Origin: Demequina sp. B12 | GTDB lineage: Bacteria > Actinomycetota > Actinomycetes > Actinomycetales > Demequinaceae | DNA: 64,000 nucleotides | Direction of reading: 5' to 3' | Assembly: GCF_028823635.1 (NCBI RefSeq) | Contig: NZ_JAPEHU010000001.1 | Coordinates: 62,001-126,000, forward strand | Shown here: positions 44,591-54,401 of the stretch, piece after piece | Numbering within the stretch: the first letter of the stretch is position 1 | Layout: each line of letters opens with the position of its first letter | Notes under the pieces: model-generated | Told to the model about the DNA's origin: nothing | Databases searched by the model: none | The model's input: only the letters and a program-made list of their open reading frames with translations | Position numbers and translations under genes: made by a program

Positions 44591-45310
44591 CTACGGATTC
44601 GGATGCCCAAACCGCTCGCCGTCATCCCACGCGGCCCGCGAGTTGCCGCCCTCAGGGAAGCCCCCACCACGCTTCAGAAGCGCCGCCATATGCATCAGAT
44701 TCCACGCCATAAACGTGGTGTTCCGGCGCGTGAAGTCGCTCTCCGGCCCACCTGAGCCCTCATCCAAGTACGACGGGCCCGGACCAATCTCTCCCAACCA
44801 TGCGGCATCGGCCTGCGGCGGAATCGTGTACCCCACATGCTGCAACGCATACAGCGTGTTCATCGCCACATGTTTGGCGCCATCCTCATTGCCGGTGCTG
44901 ATCACGCCGGCCGCCTTGCCGTAGTAGACATACTGGCCGCGGTCATTGGTCTGACCGCTCAAGCCATACAGACGCTCCACCACCCGCGACGCCACCGACG
45001 AACGCTCCCCTAGCCAGATCGGGGTGCCCAGCACCAGCACGTCCGCCGCGAGAATCCGTTCCGCGAGGGCTGGCCACTCGTCAGTGCTGCGGTTGCCTCC
45101 TGGCACGTCTTCCGTCATGTCGGGATACACGCCCGGCGCAATGTCAAAGTCCACCGCACGAACCACGTCCACCTGGACGCCCTGGGACTCCATCACCGCA
45201 ATCGCGTTATCCATCAGCCCTTGAGTATGGCTGAGTTCCGGGGACGGTTTGAGGGTGCAGTTCACGAACACGGCCGTCAGGTCAGCAAACGGTGCATCAG
45301 TAGTGGTCAT
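44591..45310 (-). CDS. NADPH-dependent FMN reductase-like flavodoxin-fold protein
   Basis: 239 residues. FVNCTLKPSPELSHTQGLMD (phosphate-binding loop), VLVLGTPIWLGERSSVASRV and YYGKAAGVISTGNEDGAKHV match the flavodoxin-like / NADPH-dependent FMN reductase family. ATG 45310 is used. Substrate unknown; isolated gene. Confidence 0.88.
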   Translation of the reverse strand: MTTTDAPFADLTAVFVNCTLKPSPELSHTQGLMDNAIAVMESQGVQVDVVRAVDFDIAPGVYPDMTEDVPGGNRSTDEWPALAERILAADVLVLGTPIWLGERSSVASRVVERLYGLSGQTNDRGQYVYYGKAAGVISTGNEDGAKHVAMNTLYALQHVGYTIPPQADAAWLGEIGPGPSYLDEGSGGPESDFTRRNTTFMAWNLMHMAALLKRGGGFPEGGNSRAAWDDGERFGHPNP

Positions 45311-45389
45311 CAGTGACACCTCCTGCCAAGGACAGCGTTTCACCGGACCTGGCTATTCCGCACGGCGGGGGCCGCGCAGGTGGGGCGGT

Positions 45390-45641
45390 CTACACGTCAA
45401 CCACGTGCGCCTGCGCGGTGAGGCGTTCCTCCCACAAGGACTTCTCGCGGTTCAACAGCATGAGCGTCACGCCCCACAGCCCTAGGTCGTCAACGAAGCC
45501 GAGCGGGCCCAGCAGGAGTTCGGGCAAGAGATCCACGGGCGACAGCGTGTACAGCACCGCCACAAGGCCGGTGAACCAGGTAGTGCCAGCAACCTTGTGG
45601 TCGCCACGGCGGACGGCATTGAAGAACTTCCACCACGACAT
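45390..45641 (-). CDS. DUF1232 (YkvA-like) membrane protein
   Basis: 83 residues. The DUF1232 core is YTLSPVDLLPELLLGPLGF followed by VDDLGLWG. One or two membrane spans are predicted. Function of the family is unknown. ATG 45641 follows the GGTGCAGGGGAGGT segment. Confidence 0.88.
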   Translation of the reverse strand: MSWWKFFNAVRRGDHKVAGTTWFTGLVAVLYTLSPVDLLPELLLGPLGFVDDLGLWGVTLMLLNREKSLWEERLTAQAHVVDV

Positions 45642-45701
45642 GTGTACCTCCCCTGCACCCGGAGTGTTGCCGGCGATGCCCGGCGGGCGCGTATACACGT
45701 A

Positions 45702-45744
45702 ACGCTCGCATCGGCCTTGGATGTTCCCAGGCCGATGCGAGCGT
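45702..45744. terminator. Hairpin made from two inverted GCATCGGCC words
   Basis: ACGCTCGCATCGGCCTTGG, loop ATGTT, then its complement with one mismatch. It lies 12 bases past the carbonic anhydrase stop on the minus strand, where it would serve as a terminator. Two copies of the abundant word form the stem. Confidence 0.75.
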
Positions 45745-45755
45745 CAGTGTGCGTG

Positions 45756-46244
45756 CTAGACGACCTCGCGCAAGCGACCCGTGTGGACGTCGAACACGAA
45801 ACCGCGCACCTGCGTGGAGTCCACGAGGAATGGGTTGCGGCGCAAACGCTCCATGGACTGGCGCAGGTCCGCGTCGAGGTCCTTGAAGGACTCTGGGCTC
45901 CACGTGGGCTTCAAGCCGGTCTCGTCGAGGAGCTGGTTGCGCAGTTCGTCATCGGTGAAGGTCAGGGCGCCGCAGTCGGTGTGGTGAATCAGGATGATTT
46001 CGCGGGTGCCGAGCTTGCGCTGCGAGATCACCAGCGAGCGGATCATGTCATCCGTGATGACGCCGCCAGCGTTACGCATGATGTGCGCGTCACCAACCTC
46101 AAGACCAAGCATCGCGAAGGTGTCCAAACGCGAGTCCATGCACGCCACCACGGCAAGTTTGCGGCGCGGCGGGAGCGGCCGGTCAGGGGCGTACGACTCC
46201 GCATAGCGGAGATTGTTCTCAACAAGTTCGTCAGCGATTCCCAT
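45756..46244 (-). CDS. Beta-class carbonic anhydrase
   Basis: 162 residues, the short actinobacterial beta type (like MtcA1). Zinc ligands Cys35, His88 and Cys91 (CMDSR, HHTDCG) and the Asp37-Arg39 dyad are intact. ATG follows AGGAG. Hydrates CO2 to bicarbonate. Divergent from the next SDR gene. Confidence 0.95.
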   Translation of the reverse strand: MGIADELVENNLRYAESYAPDRPLPPRRKLAVVACMDSRLDTFAMLGLEVGDAHIMRNAGGVITDDMIRSLVISQRKLGTREIILIHHTDCGALTFTDDELRNQLLDETGLKPTWSPESFKDLDADLRQSMERLRRNPFLVDSTQVRGFVFDVHTGRLREVV

Positions 46245-46463
46245 GTTTCCTCCGAATCGTTTCGTTTTTTGGGTCGGAAGACCTGGCCACCATCGTAGGA
46301 GGAAGGTAACGTTCTCATAACCGAGGCCGTACAGCTCCGGGCGTTGTGTGCCGTTCCGGTGCTGTGCGGCTTTGGCCTGATGTGAACTGTGGAAGGCCCT
46401 TCTCCCTTTCAGGTGGAAGTGCTTTTGCATGCCCGCGTCAGGTTCACACCAGCAAGGAGGGGC

Positions 46464-47231
46464 ATGGCCCGGATATTCGTTACCGGTTCTACGCAGGGCA
46501 TCGGCGCGGAGATTGCACGGCAACTCATCGCCGCAGGACAACACGTGGTGCTTCACGCTCGCAATCAGGACCGTGCGTTCGCGGCTCGGCGTGCCAACCC
46601 CAAAGCTGCCGCCATCCTGGTGGGCGACCTTGCACACCGGCGCCAAACAGCCGCACTTGCCGCCACGGCATCGGCTCACGGCCCCTTCGACGTCATCATT
46701 CACAACGCCGGCATCGGCGCGAGCGATACACGCCAGGCAGCATCGTCCGGGATGGAAATGGTGTTCGCCGTCAACGTGGCCGCCCCCTACCTCCTGACCG
46801 CCATGATGCCCGTGGCGCCCCGCATGATCTACCTCAGCAGCGGCCTGCAATCCCAAGGCGTGTGGCGTCCCGATGACCTGCAATGGGAGGCCCGTCCCTG
46901 GGACGGCCACCAGGCATACGCCGACTCCAAACTTCACGACCTCATGCTCGCCACCGAGGTTGCCGCCCTGCACCCCGAGTCCGTGGTGACCGCGGTAGAC
47001 CCCGGCTGGGTACGCACCCAAATGGGTGGACCACACGCAGAAGAACCCGTGGAACGCGGCGCCGAAACCCCCGTCTGGCTCGCCACATCCGACGAGCCCG
47101 AGGCACTGCGCACCGGGCGCTTCCTCAAACATCGCGAAGACGTCAAAATGCATCCCCGAGTGGCCGATGCCAGCGCCAGGGCCGCGCTCATCGCGCACCT
47201 AGGACAACGCACCGGCATTGCGCTGTCCTAG
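46464..47231 (+). CDS. Short-chain dehydrogenase/reductase
   Basis: 255 residues. NAD(P) motif TGSTQGIG (residues 7-14), IIHNAG, the active-site YADSK, and DPGWVRTQMGG after it. The pattern with WRPDDLQWE resembles SDRs related to retinol-dehydrogenase-like proteins. ATG 46464 follows AAGGAGG. Substrate unknown. Confidence 0.9.
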   Translation: MARIFVTGSTQGIGAEIARQLIAAGQHVVLHARNQDRAFAARRANPKAAAILVGDLAHRRQTAALAATASAHGPFDVIIHNAGIGASDTRQAASSGMEMVFAVNVAAPYLLTAMMPVAPRMIYLSSGLQSQGVWRPDDLQWEARPWDGHQAYADSKLHDLMLATEVAALHPESVVTAVDPGWVRTQMGGPHAEEPVERGAETPVWLATSDEPEALRTGRFLKHREDVKMHPRVADASARAALIAHLGQRTGIALS

Positions 47232-47313
47232 CCAGCCGTCGTCCACCCAGGCGCTGTCATCACACCCGGCGGTGGTACTACGGGGAGCGCCCTGAATAGG
47301 GGAAGATAGAGGC

Positions 47314-47583
47314 ATGATCGTCCCCGCAGTCGTGGCCGCCACTCAAGAGTCATCAGCAGCCGCCCCCTGGGCCAACGCGTTCTTCTTCATCGCACTCTTC
47401 GCTGCGGTGGGCTACTTTGGTTGGAACCTCTACCAAGGCAAAAAGGAACGGGACGATGCCGAGGCCCGTGAGGCCGAGGGCGACAGTGACGCTCCGGACG
47501 CCAGCGGCGTACCAGAGCGCGAGGACGGCGCCAGCGACGACGACGCTGGCGACGACGCTGGCAACGACAACCCCCGTCCCTAG
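47314..47583 (+). CDS. Small membrane protein with acidic tail
   Basis: 89 residues. One span (AFFFIALFAAVGYFGWNLY, about residues 24-42), then a highly acidic/low-complexity carboxyl half (DAEAREAEGDSDAPDASG...). Such proteins occur in actinobacteria without a known role. ATG 47314. Confidence 0.65.
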   Translation: MIVPAVVAATQESSAAAPWANAFFFIALFAAVGYFGWNLYQGKKERDDAEAREAEGDSDAPDASGVPEREDGASDDDAGDDAGNDNPRP

Positions 47584-47689
47584 CCTTCACCGGCAGCCGG
47601 ATAGCCAGTCAGCCGGACGCCCAGCATCGGCCCCCATCCGTGCGAACCCAGCGCGAGCATCGGCCCTTCGCCACCATCCCCCACACAGC

Positions 47690-47725
47690 AAAAAGCGGGG
47701 TCCGACCTTCCGGCCGGAACCCCGC
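47690..47725 (-). terminator. Rho-independent terminator of the sugar importer operon
   Basis: On the minus strand GCGGGGTTCCGGCC and GGTCGGACCCCGC pair across GGAA, followed by TTTTT (47695-47690). It follows the permease gene directly. Two GCATCGGCC words lie just past it. Confidence 0.85.
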
Positions 47726-47748
47726 CACTTGCCCCTCCCACTGAAGCG

Positions 47749-48927
47749 CTAGCGCGCTCCAGCCCGCTTCTTGTTCCAGACGTCGAACGCCACGGCCAGC
47801 AACAACACCAGGCCCTTGACGACTTGCTGGATGGACTGGTCCACACCCATGAGCTGCATGCCGTTCGACATCACCGCCATGATCAGACCACCGACGATGG
47901 CACCAGACACGCGACCCACACCACCGGTCACCGCTGCACCACCAATGAACGATGCCGCAATCGCGTCAAGCTCGAACAGGTTTCCCGCCGCCGGCTGAGC
48001 GCCGTTGGTGCGCGAGGAGAAGATCACGCCCGCCACACCCGCGAGCAGACCCATGTTGAGCATGATGCCGAAGTTGACCCACTTGACCTTCACACCAGAC
48101 AACGTCGCAGCCGTGAGGTTTCCACCGATCGCATACACGTGGCGACCGAACACGGTCCGCGTCGTCACGATCGTGTACACGATGATGAGGACAGCGAGAA
48201 TGATCAAGACGTTCGGGAGACCGCGCGAGTTCGCCAACTGCCAGGCGAACCACATCACCACGGCAGCAACAGCCACCAACTTGGTGATGAACAGTGGGGT
48301 CGCAGCGACAGTCTGTTCGTACGCCACGGCCGCGCGGCGAGCACGGATCTGCGTGAACACATAGCCCGCAACCGCGAACCCAAAGATGACGAGCGTAAAG
48401 ACGTCATAGCCGTCTCCACCCAGCAAACCATTCTGGAAACCGGTCGCGATCTTGGCGTACTCAGGGGGGAAAGGTGACAGCGAGATGTTGTCCAGCACAC
48501 GGAACGTCAAACCGCGGAACAACAGCATGCCCGCCAGAGTCGTAATGAACGCCGGGATACCCACAAAGGCAACCCAGAATCCTTGCCACGCACCCGCAAG
48601 CAAACCCACCGTGATTCCCGCGAGGACACCCACCCACCAGGGCACGCCCTCACGGATCACCAGCACCGCAGACACCGCACCCGCAAGTGCAGCAACCGAA
48701 CCCACCGACAAGTCAATGTGACCACCAATGATCACAATCACCATGCCGATGGCCAGCACCAGAATGTAGGAATACTGCAGGACGATGTTGGTGAGGTTCG
48801 TGGGGCTCAGCAGCGTGCCATCCGTGAGGATCGTGAACAGCGCCACGATCGCCACAAAGGCGACGAAGATGCCACTTTGGCGAAGGTTGCGCGTGAGCAA
48901 CTCACGCACATTAGAGATTCCAGTCAT
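47749..48927 (-). CDS. Sugar ABC importer permease (GguB/XylH type)
   Basis: 392 residues, about ten spans, of the AraH/RbsC/GguB family: [22 protein letters not shown] and [16 protein letters not shown], with the final [20 protein letters not shown]. Overlaps the ATPase gene by 4 bp. Third gene of the importer operon. Confidence 0.95.
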   Translation of the reverse strand: MTGISNVRELLTRNLRQSGIFVAFVAIVALFTILTDGTLLSPTNLTNIVLQYSYILVLAIGMVIVIIGGHIDLSVGSVAALAGAVSAVLVIREGVPWWVGVLAGITVGLLAGAWQGFWVAFVGIPAFITTLAGMLLFRGLTFRVLDNISLSPFPPEYAKIATGFQNGLLGGDGYDVFTLVIFGFAVAGYVFTQIRARRAAVAYEQTVAATPLFITKLVAVAAVVMWFAWQLANSRGLPNVLIILAVLIIVYTIVTTRTVFGRHVYAIGGNLTAATLSGVKVKWVNFGIMLNMGLLAGVAGVIFSSRTNGAQPAAGNLFELDAIAASFIGGAAVTGGVGRVSGAIVGGLIMAVMSNGMQLMGVDQSIQQVVKGLVLLLAVAFDVWNKKRAGAR

Positions 48928-50501
48928 CGGTCCTGCTCCTTGGCATCCGCGTCATTGTCAGACGCCGCTTCCTTGTCTTGAGTCATGAGCGTCATCAACG
49001 CCTCCGGGGTGGCTTCCTCAGCGGTGAGGCATCCCGTGATGCGGCCAAACGCCAGCGTGTAAATCCGGTCACACGTGCCCAAAAGTTCAGGCAGTTCAGA
49101 AGAGATCACCACGACGCCCTTGCCTTGCGCGGCAAGAGAGTTCACGATCGTGTAAATCTCGTACTTGGCACCCACGTCAATTCCGCGCGTGGGTTCGTCC
49201 AGGATCATCACGTCCGCATCCGTGTACATCCACTTGCTGAGGACCACCTTTTGCTGGTTTCCACCAGAAAGGTTGCCCGCCAGCTGAAGCACAGACGGCG
49301 TCTTAATGTTCATCGAGTTGCGGTACGCCTCAGCGATGCTGAGTTCCTCGTGGCCATTAATGAAGCCCCTGCTCGACAACTTCTTCAGCGCCGCCGCGGA
49401 AATGTTGCGGCGGATGTCCTCAATGAGGTTGAGGCCATACTTCTTGCGGTCCTCTGTGGCGTACGCGATGCCGTTGTTGATCGCTTCCGACACCGACTTA
49501 GTCGAAATCGGTTCACCACGCTTCAGCACCTGGCCCGACGTATCGCGGCCATAGGTGCGTCCAAAGATGCTCATCGCCAACTCGGTACGGCCGGCACCCA
49601 TGAGACCGGCGATTCCGACGACTTCACCTTCGCGCACATAGAAGTTGGCGTGATCCACCATGACGCGGTTGGGCTGCGTGGGGTGGTGGACTGTCCAGTC
49701 CACGACTCTCAACAGCTCCTCACCGATGGTGTGGTCGATCCGTTCGGGATACCGGTGTTCGAGGTCCCGGCCCACCATGCCGCGAATGATGCGGTCCTGG
49801 GTGGAGTCAGGGTCAGACATCACGATCGTCTCGATGGTCTTACCGTCACGGATGATGGTGGTACGGTCCGCGACTCGCTCGATCTCGCCCAACTTGTGGG
49901 AGATCATGATCGACGTAATCCCCTCCTTTTGGAGCCCCTTCAGCAGGCTCAGGAGGTGGTCGGAGTCCGAGTCGTTCAGCGCTGCGGTGGGCTCGTCGAG
50001 GATGAGGAGGCGCACGTCCTTCGACAGTGCCTTCGCGATCTCGATGAGTTGCTGCTTGCCCACGCCCAGCTGTCCCACCGGGGTCACGGGGTTCTCGTGC
50101 AGGCCCACGCGGTTCATGAGGGTCTTGGCTTTGTGGTTGGCGGCGTTCCAGTCGATCAGGCCGCCGCGGCCACGCACTTCATTGCCTAGGAAGATGTTCT
50201 CCGCGACCGTGAGGTGGGGCACCAGAGCGAGCTCCTGGTGGATGATCACCACGCCCGCGTCTTCAGAGTCGTTGATGGAACCAAAGCGGGCTTCGTTGCC
50301 CTCAAAGTGGATCTCGCCGGTGTAGCTACCGTGCGGGTAAACCCCGGACAGCACTTTCATCAGCGTGGATTTTCCTGCGCCGTTCTCGCCGCAGATGGCG
50401 TGGATCTCTCCGTCGCGAACCGTGAGGTTCACCTCGGACAATGCCTTCACACCAGGGAACTCTTTGGAGATGTTCCTCATCTCCAGAATGTTGTCAGTCA
50501 T
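48924..50501 (-). CDS. Sugar ABC importer ATPase (two domains, GguA/XylG type)
   Basis: 525 residues, two nucleotide-binding halves. First: [29 protein letters not shown]. Second half: [16 protein letters not shown] (Walker A-like, degenerate), [26 protein letters not shown]. This unequal pair is normal for the AraG/RbsA/GguA group. Coupled to the permease. Confidence 0.96.
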   Translation of the reverse strand: MTDNILEMRNISKEFPGVKALSEVNLTVRDGEIHAICGENGAGKSTLMKVLSGVYPHGSYTGEIHFEGNEARFGSINDSEDAGVVIIHQELALVPHLTVAENIFLGNEVRGRGGLIDWNAANHKAKTLMNRVGLHENPVTPVGQLGVGKQQLIEIAKALSKDVRLLILDEPTAALNDSDSDHLLSLLKGLQKEGITSIMISHKLGEIERVADRTTIIRDGKTIETIVMSDPDSTQDRIIRGMVGRDLEHRYPERIDHTIGEELLRVVDWTVHHPTQPNRVMVDHANFYVREGEVVGIAGLMGAGRTELAMSIFGRTYGRDTSGQVLKRGEPISTKSVSEAINNGIAYATEDRKKYGLNLIEDIRRNISAAALKKLSSRGFINGHEELSIAEAYRNSMNIKTPSVLQLAGNLSGGNQQKVVLSKWMYTDADVMILDEPTRGIDVGAKYEIYTIVNSLAAQGKGVVVISSELPELLGTCDRIYTLAFGRITGCLTAEEATPEALMTLMTQDKEAASDNDADAKEQDR

Positions 50502-50532
50502 GGGTCCTCTCCTTGAGTGGAGCGAGGGAGGT

Positions 50533-50566
50533 GCCGTGGCACCAGCCGTTGGGCTGGTGCCACGGC
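50533..50566. promoter_or_regulatory. Intercistronic hairpin between binding-protein and ATPase genes
   Basis: A perfect 15-bp stem GCCGTGGCACCAGCC with loop GTTG, in the 87-base gap between the two genes. No T-run. It probably stabilises the binding-protein mRNA or trims transcription into the ATPase, giving more binding protein than transporter. Confidence 0.7.
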
Positions 50567-50588
50567 GGGGGAATGCTGGGGTCGGGGA

Positions 50589-51767
50589 TTACTCCGCGAC
50601 GCCGGACTCCACCTCTGCCTCGGTCCAGTAGCCGGAGTCGACCAGCAAGGACTGGATGTTGTCTGCGTAGACGATGTCCGACTCGAGCAGGTACGACGGC
50701 ACAACCTTCACACCGTTGTCGTAGGTCTCGGTGTCGTTCGCCTCGGGCTCGCCGCCGGCAAGGTAGGCGTCGGTGGCGGTGATGGCCTGTGCAGCCAGCT
50801 TGCGAGTGTCCTTGAAGATCGTCGCGAACTGGGTACCGTCAGCGATCAGCTTGACCGATGCGATTTCTGCGTCCTGACCGGTGACGACGGGAAGTCCGTC
50901 GGCGACGGTGGTGCCGAAGCCTGCGTTCTGCAGCGCGGTGATGATGCCGCGTGACAGACCGTCGTAGGGCGACAGCACGCCGTGGAGTTCAGTGTCGGTA
51001 CCGGTGTAGGTCGACGTGAGCAGGTCCTCCATGCGCTTCTGCGCGGTTTCCTGCTGCCAGCGCAGGATGTTGGTCTGCTCGATGTCGGTCTGACCGGACG
51101 GCACCGTCAGGGTGCCTTCGTCGATGTAGGGCTGGAGCGTGTCCATGGCGCCTGCATAGAAGAAGTGGGCGTTGTTGTCGTCAAGCGAGCCGGCGAACAG
51201 TTCAATGTTGAACGGCCCGGTGGCGTCGCCTTCGGAGCCGTCCTGATTGAGCAGGCCGAGTCCGACCAGCAGCGAGGTTGCCTGCTGGACGCCAACGTTG
51301 TAGTTGTCGAACGTGACGTAGAAGTCGACGTTCTCCGAGTCGCGGATCAGGCGGTCATAGGCGATGACGGGGATGTCTGCCGCCGCGGCTGCGGCGAGCT
51401 GGGATGCCAGTGCGGTTCCGTCGATCGAGGCGATGATCAGTGCGTCGGCACCGTTGGTGATCATCTGGTCGATCTGGTTGGCCTGGGTGGGGATGTCGTC
51501 GTTAGCGAACTGGAGGTCAACTTCGTAGCCGAGCTCCATGAGGCCGCTTTCCACAGCTTCACCGTCGGCGATCCAGCGCTCAGAGGTCTGGGTAGGCATT
51601 GCGACGCCTACCAGGCCACCTTCGGCGACTGGTTCACTTCCTCCCGTAGCACCTGAGGTGCTGCTTGCATCGTCCGAGGACTCGCCTGCTCCGCCGCCGG
51701 CACATGCGGCAAGCGTGAGGGCCATTCCTGCGGATGCTACGCCGATCAGAAACTTCTTCACCATCAT
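50589..51767 (-). CDS. Sugar ABC importer binding lipoprotein (ChvE type)
   Basis: 392 residues. Lipobox at Cys 22 (TLAAC), acidic linker, then the ChvE-like fold: VGVAMPTQTSERWIADGEAV, AGAMDTLQPYIDEGTLTV, and LPVVTGQDAEIASVKLIADG. Binds L-arabinose, galactose or xylose in relatives; the neighbouring araBDA operon suggests arabinose. AGGAGGAG precedes the ATG. Confidence 0.93.
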   Translation of the reverse strand: MMVKKFLIGVASAGMALTLAACAGGGAGESSDDASSTSGATGGSEPVAEGGLVGVAMPTQTSERWIADGEAVESGLMELGYEVDLQFANDDIPTQANQIDQMITNGADALIIASIDGTALASQLAAAAAADIPVIAYDRLIRDSENVDFYVTFDNYNVGVQQATSLLVGLGLLNQDGSEGDATGPFNIELFAGSLDDNNAHFFYAGAMDTLQPYIDEGTLTVPSGQTDIEQTNILRWQQETAQKRMEDLLTSTYTGTDTELHGVLSPYDGLSRGIITALQNAGFGTTVADGLPVVTGQDAEIASVKLIADGTQFATIFKDTRKLAAQAITATDAYLAGGEPEANDTETYDNGVKVVPSYLLESDIVYADNIQSLLVDSGYWTEAEVESGVAE

Positions 51768-51821
51768 TCTCCTCCTTGAGATGGGTCTGCTCCGTTGCAG
51801 AACTCTGTGGCTTTTTCAGTA

Positions 51822-51835
51822 TGTTCACGTTCACA
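51822..51835. promoter_or_regulatory. LacI-type operator-like motif before the sugar importer
   Basis: TGTTCACGTTCACA, 55 bases upstream of the binding-protein start. An identical 14-base sequence occurs at 56052-56065 before araB. The TGT..CG..ACA frame is typical of LacI-family operators. Confidence 0.7.
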
Positions 51836-52026
51836 CTACGAATCAAGCGAGGTTGGTTACCATTCGGTCACGATTTGCTGTCACTTCCGCGAAATTGGGT
51901 ATGCGGCAGCAACACCGGCGGCATCATCACCGCCCACGCCCCTTCCCGCGCCCCTGTCCCGCGCTTCGTTCCCGCGCCCCTTCCCGGTTCCCTGTGCCCC
52001 TTCCCGGCTCCCTCCCGGGTTCCCCG

Positions 52027-52088
52027 CCAAATGGAGCCATCTTCCTGTTTTAGCTAGCTAAAACAACCAAATGGAGCCATTTGGCGGG
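52027..52088. repeat. Dispersed palindromic repeat family 1, copy 2
   Basis: 62 bp starting CCAAATGGAGCCAT, with a perfect central palindrome GTTTTAGCTAGCTAAAAC, ending CCAAATGGAGCCATTTGG then CGGG. The longest inverted structure of the three copies; directly after the araA stop. Confidence 0.85.
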
Positions 52089-52139
52089 AGGTGGGACGGG
52101 CGGGGGTGCGAGCAGGGGCCGGCGCGGGCCACCTGCCTC

Positions 52140-53651
52140 CTACCGGCCTCGGTAGAACACTCCGCCCAACGCCAGCTCACGCTCCACGCTGTCAATCGTG
52201 GTGGACTCATCAATCGACACCAGTTCCACTCCCGTCATGCGCGCAAAGTCACGCCACGTGGTCGCCGTGGTCTGAGTCGTCATCGCCGTGTGGTGAGCAG
52301 CACCGGCAGCCATCCACGCTGTCGTCGCCGTGGGGAAGTCAGGCTTGGACCGCCACACCGCGTGCCCTACCGGCAACTTGGGCATGGGTGCAGGCAGGTC
52401 GACGTTCTCCACCTCTGCCGCCACCATGCGGAACCGGTCGCGCACATCGGACAGCGCTACCACCATGGCCGGACCAGCATCGGCCGTGAAAACCAGGCGC
52501 ACCGGATCGTCTTTGCCGCCAATACCCAGCGGGTGCACCTCGAGCCGCGGCCGCGAGGTCGTCAGCGACGGGCTCACCTCCAGCATGTGCGCGCCCAGCG
52601 ACAGTTCTTCACCTTCGACCAGGTGGTACGTGTAGTCCTCCATGAGGCTCGCGCCGCCGGGCCGTCCCGCACCCATGACCGCGGCGATGCGCACCAGCAT
52701 GGCGGTTTTCCAGTCGCCCTCGGCACCAAACCCATATCCATCAGCCATGAGTCGCTGCACGGCAAGTCCGGGCAACTGGGGCAGCGACCCCAGGTCCTCA
52801 AAGCTGGTGGTGAACGCGTGGAACCCGCCCTCTTCCAAGAAGGAGCGCAATCCCACCTCGATGGCCGCACCGTCGCGCAACGACTGGTGACGCTCCGCGC
52901 CCGGCAACAGTTCGGGCGCCACCTCATAGAGGTCCAGGTACTCGGCTACGAGCGCGTCGATCTGCTCGTCGGTGGCTGCGTGCACCTGTGCGGCGAGCTC
53001 GTTCACACCCCACGTGTTGATCTGGGCACCAAAGACCGCCTCTGCCTCAGTCTTATCGCCCTCGGTGACAGCAACGAAGCGCATGTTGTCGCCAAAGCGT
53101 GCGACTTTCATGTTCCGGGAGGCGTGACGGCCTGCAGCAGCGCGCGCCCATTCGCCCACGCGTTCCTGAACGCGCGTGTGGGAGGCATGGCCCACCACTG
53201 TGGTGCGGGGAACACCCAGGCGGGTCTCGATGTAGGCGTACTCGCGGTCGCCGTGCGCTGCCTGGTTGAGGTTCATGAAGTCAAAGTCGATCTCACCCCA
53301 GGGCAGTTCGACATTGGCTTGGGTGTGGAGGTGCAGGAGTGGCTTGGTGAGAGCCTGCAGGCCTGCGATCCACATCTTGGCCGGGCTGAACGTGTGCATC
53401 CAGGTGATGACGCCCAGGACGTTCGGGGCGGCGTTGGCTTCCACCATGGCGCGTTCGATGGACTCGCGGTCTTTCAGGACGGGCTTCCACACCACCTTGA
53501 CGGGCACAGCGTCGGCGCCGTCCAGCAACGCCACTACGGCCTGCGACTGGTCAGCGACCTGCACCAGCACTTCTTCTCCGTAGAGGTTCTGGCTACCGGT
53601 GAAGAACCACACCTCAAAGTCAGCGAGGTTGGGAACGATGCTGCGGCTCAT
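52140..53651 (-). CDS. araA: L-arabinose isomerase
   Basis: 503 residues, normal length. [20 protein letters not shown] at the start, [20 protein letters not shown], and [20 protein letters not shown] (metal/substrate loop region) are typical. Converts L-arabinose to L-ribulose. Its start overlaps the araD stop by 4 bp (ATGA). Confidence 0.97.
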   Translation of the reverse strand: MSRSIVPNLADFEVWFFTGSQNLYGEEVLVQVADQSQAVVALLDGADAVPVKVVWKPVLKDRESIERAMVEANAAPNVLGVITWMHTFSPAKMWIAGLQALTKPLLHLHTQANVELPWGEIDFDFMNLNQAAHGDREYAYIETRLGVPRTTVVGHASHTRVQERVGEWARAAAGRHASRNMKVARFGDNMRFVAVTEGDKTEAEAVFGAQINTWGVNELAAQVHAATDEQIDALVAEYLDLYEVAPELLPGAERHQSLRDGAAIEVGLRSFLEEGGFHAFTTSFEDLGSLPQLPGLAVQRLMADGYGFGAEGDWKTAMLVRIAAVMGAGRPGGASLMEDYTYHLVEGEELSLGAHMLEVSPSLTTSRPRLEVHPLGIGGKDDPVRLVFTADAGPAMVVALSDVRDRFRMVAAEVENVDLPAPMPKLPVGHAVWRSKPDFPTATTAWMAAGAAHHTAMTTQTTATTWRDFARMTGVELVSIDESTTIDSVERELALGGVFYRGR

Positions 53652-54364
53652 GCCGGGTCTCCATTCTGGTCGTGCTGTCCGTAGACGTTTTGATATCGGT
53701 CAAAGAGAGAGTCGATTGCTGCGGGATCGATCGGCACTAGGGGGCCACCGGCGCGGGCAATGTGCACGGTGCGGGCAACGTCTTCACACATGACGGCAGC
53801 TTTGACGGCGTCCTTGGCGTCGGAGCCGATGGTGAAGACACCGTGGTTAGCCATGAGCACTGCGCGGGACCGATGCCCGGTGAGGGTGGCGACGATGCCG
53901 CGGCCGATCGAGTCGTCGCCGATGATGGCGAAGGGGCCGATGGGGATATCGCCGCCGAACTCGTCGGCCATGGCGGTGATGACGCACGGGATGGGTTCGT
54001 TGCGGGCGGCCCAGGCTGTGGCGTAGGTGCTGTGCGTGTGGACGACGCCGCCGACGTGGCCCATGTGGCGGTACACGTAGGCGTGGGCTGCGGTGTCAGA
54101 ACTGGGGGAGCGTTCGGAGCCGCGGGTGCCGGGGATGACGGTGCCGTCGAGGTCGCACACCACCATTGCGTCGGCACGTAGTTCGTCGTAGCTGACTCCG
54201 GAGGGCTTGATGACGAACAGGTCGTGACCGGGCACGCGCCCGGATACGTTTCCTGCGGTCCATGCCACCAGGTCATAGCGGGTTAACTCACTATGAAGGT
54301 CGCTGACCTGCCTACGAAGGTCCGCTACTGCCTCTTCAATGGCTTCAATGTCGTATGCACTCAT
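53648..54364 (-). CDS. araD: L-ribulose-5-phosphate 4-epimerase
   Basis: 238 residues, class II aldolase fold. [49 protein letters not shown] (zinc His pair) and [14 protein letters not shown]. All ligands intact. Final step to D-xylulose-5-phosphate. Between araB and araA in the operon. Confidence 0.96.
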   Translation of the reverse strand: MSAYDIEAIEEAVADLRRQVSDLHSELTRYDLVAWTAGNVSGRVPGHDLFVIKPSGVSYDELRADAMVVCDLDGTVIPGTRGSERSPSSDTAAHAYVYRHMGHVGGVVHTHSTYATAWAARNEPIPCVITAMADEFGGDIPIGPFAIIGDDSIGRGIVATLTGHRSRAVLMANHGVFTIGSDAKDAVKAAVMCEDVARTVHIARAGGPLVPIDPAAIDSLFDRYQNVYGQHDQNGDPA

Positions 54365-54401
54365 CCGTGCACCTCCTTGATGTTGCTCAACTGCGCGGCC
54401 T

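Larger units (their letters stand above)
51768..52139. other. Promoter region of the sugar importer, repeat copy 2 and C-rich tract
   Basis: 372 bp between araA and the binding-protein gene (same strand). Holds the operator-like motif (51822-51835), a C-rich direct-repeat tract (about 51925-52025, unit near CGCGCCCCTTCCCGG) and the family 1 repeat. Confidence 0.7.

Noticed and set aside
51925..52025. C-rich tract as a CRISPR or satellite array
   Set aside because: The CGCGCCCCTTCCC-like units are irregular, with no spacers; ordinary low-complexity DNA.
52071..53684. A 537-codon plus-strand frame opposite araA
   Set aside because: Antisense to a complete, motif-rich araA; composition (many Arg, His, Gly) is that of a shadow frame.
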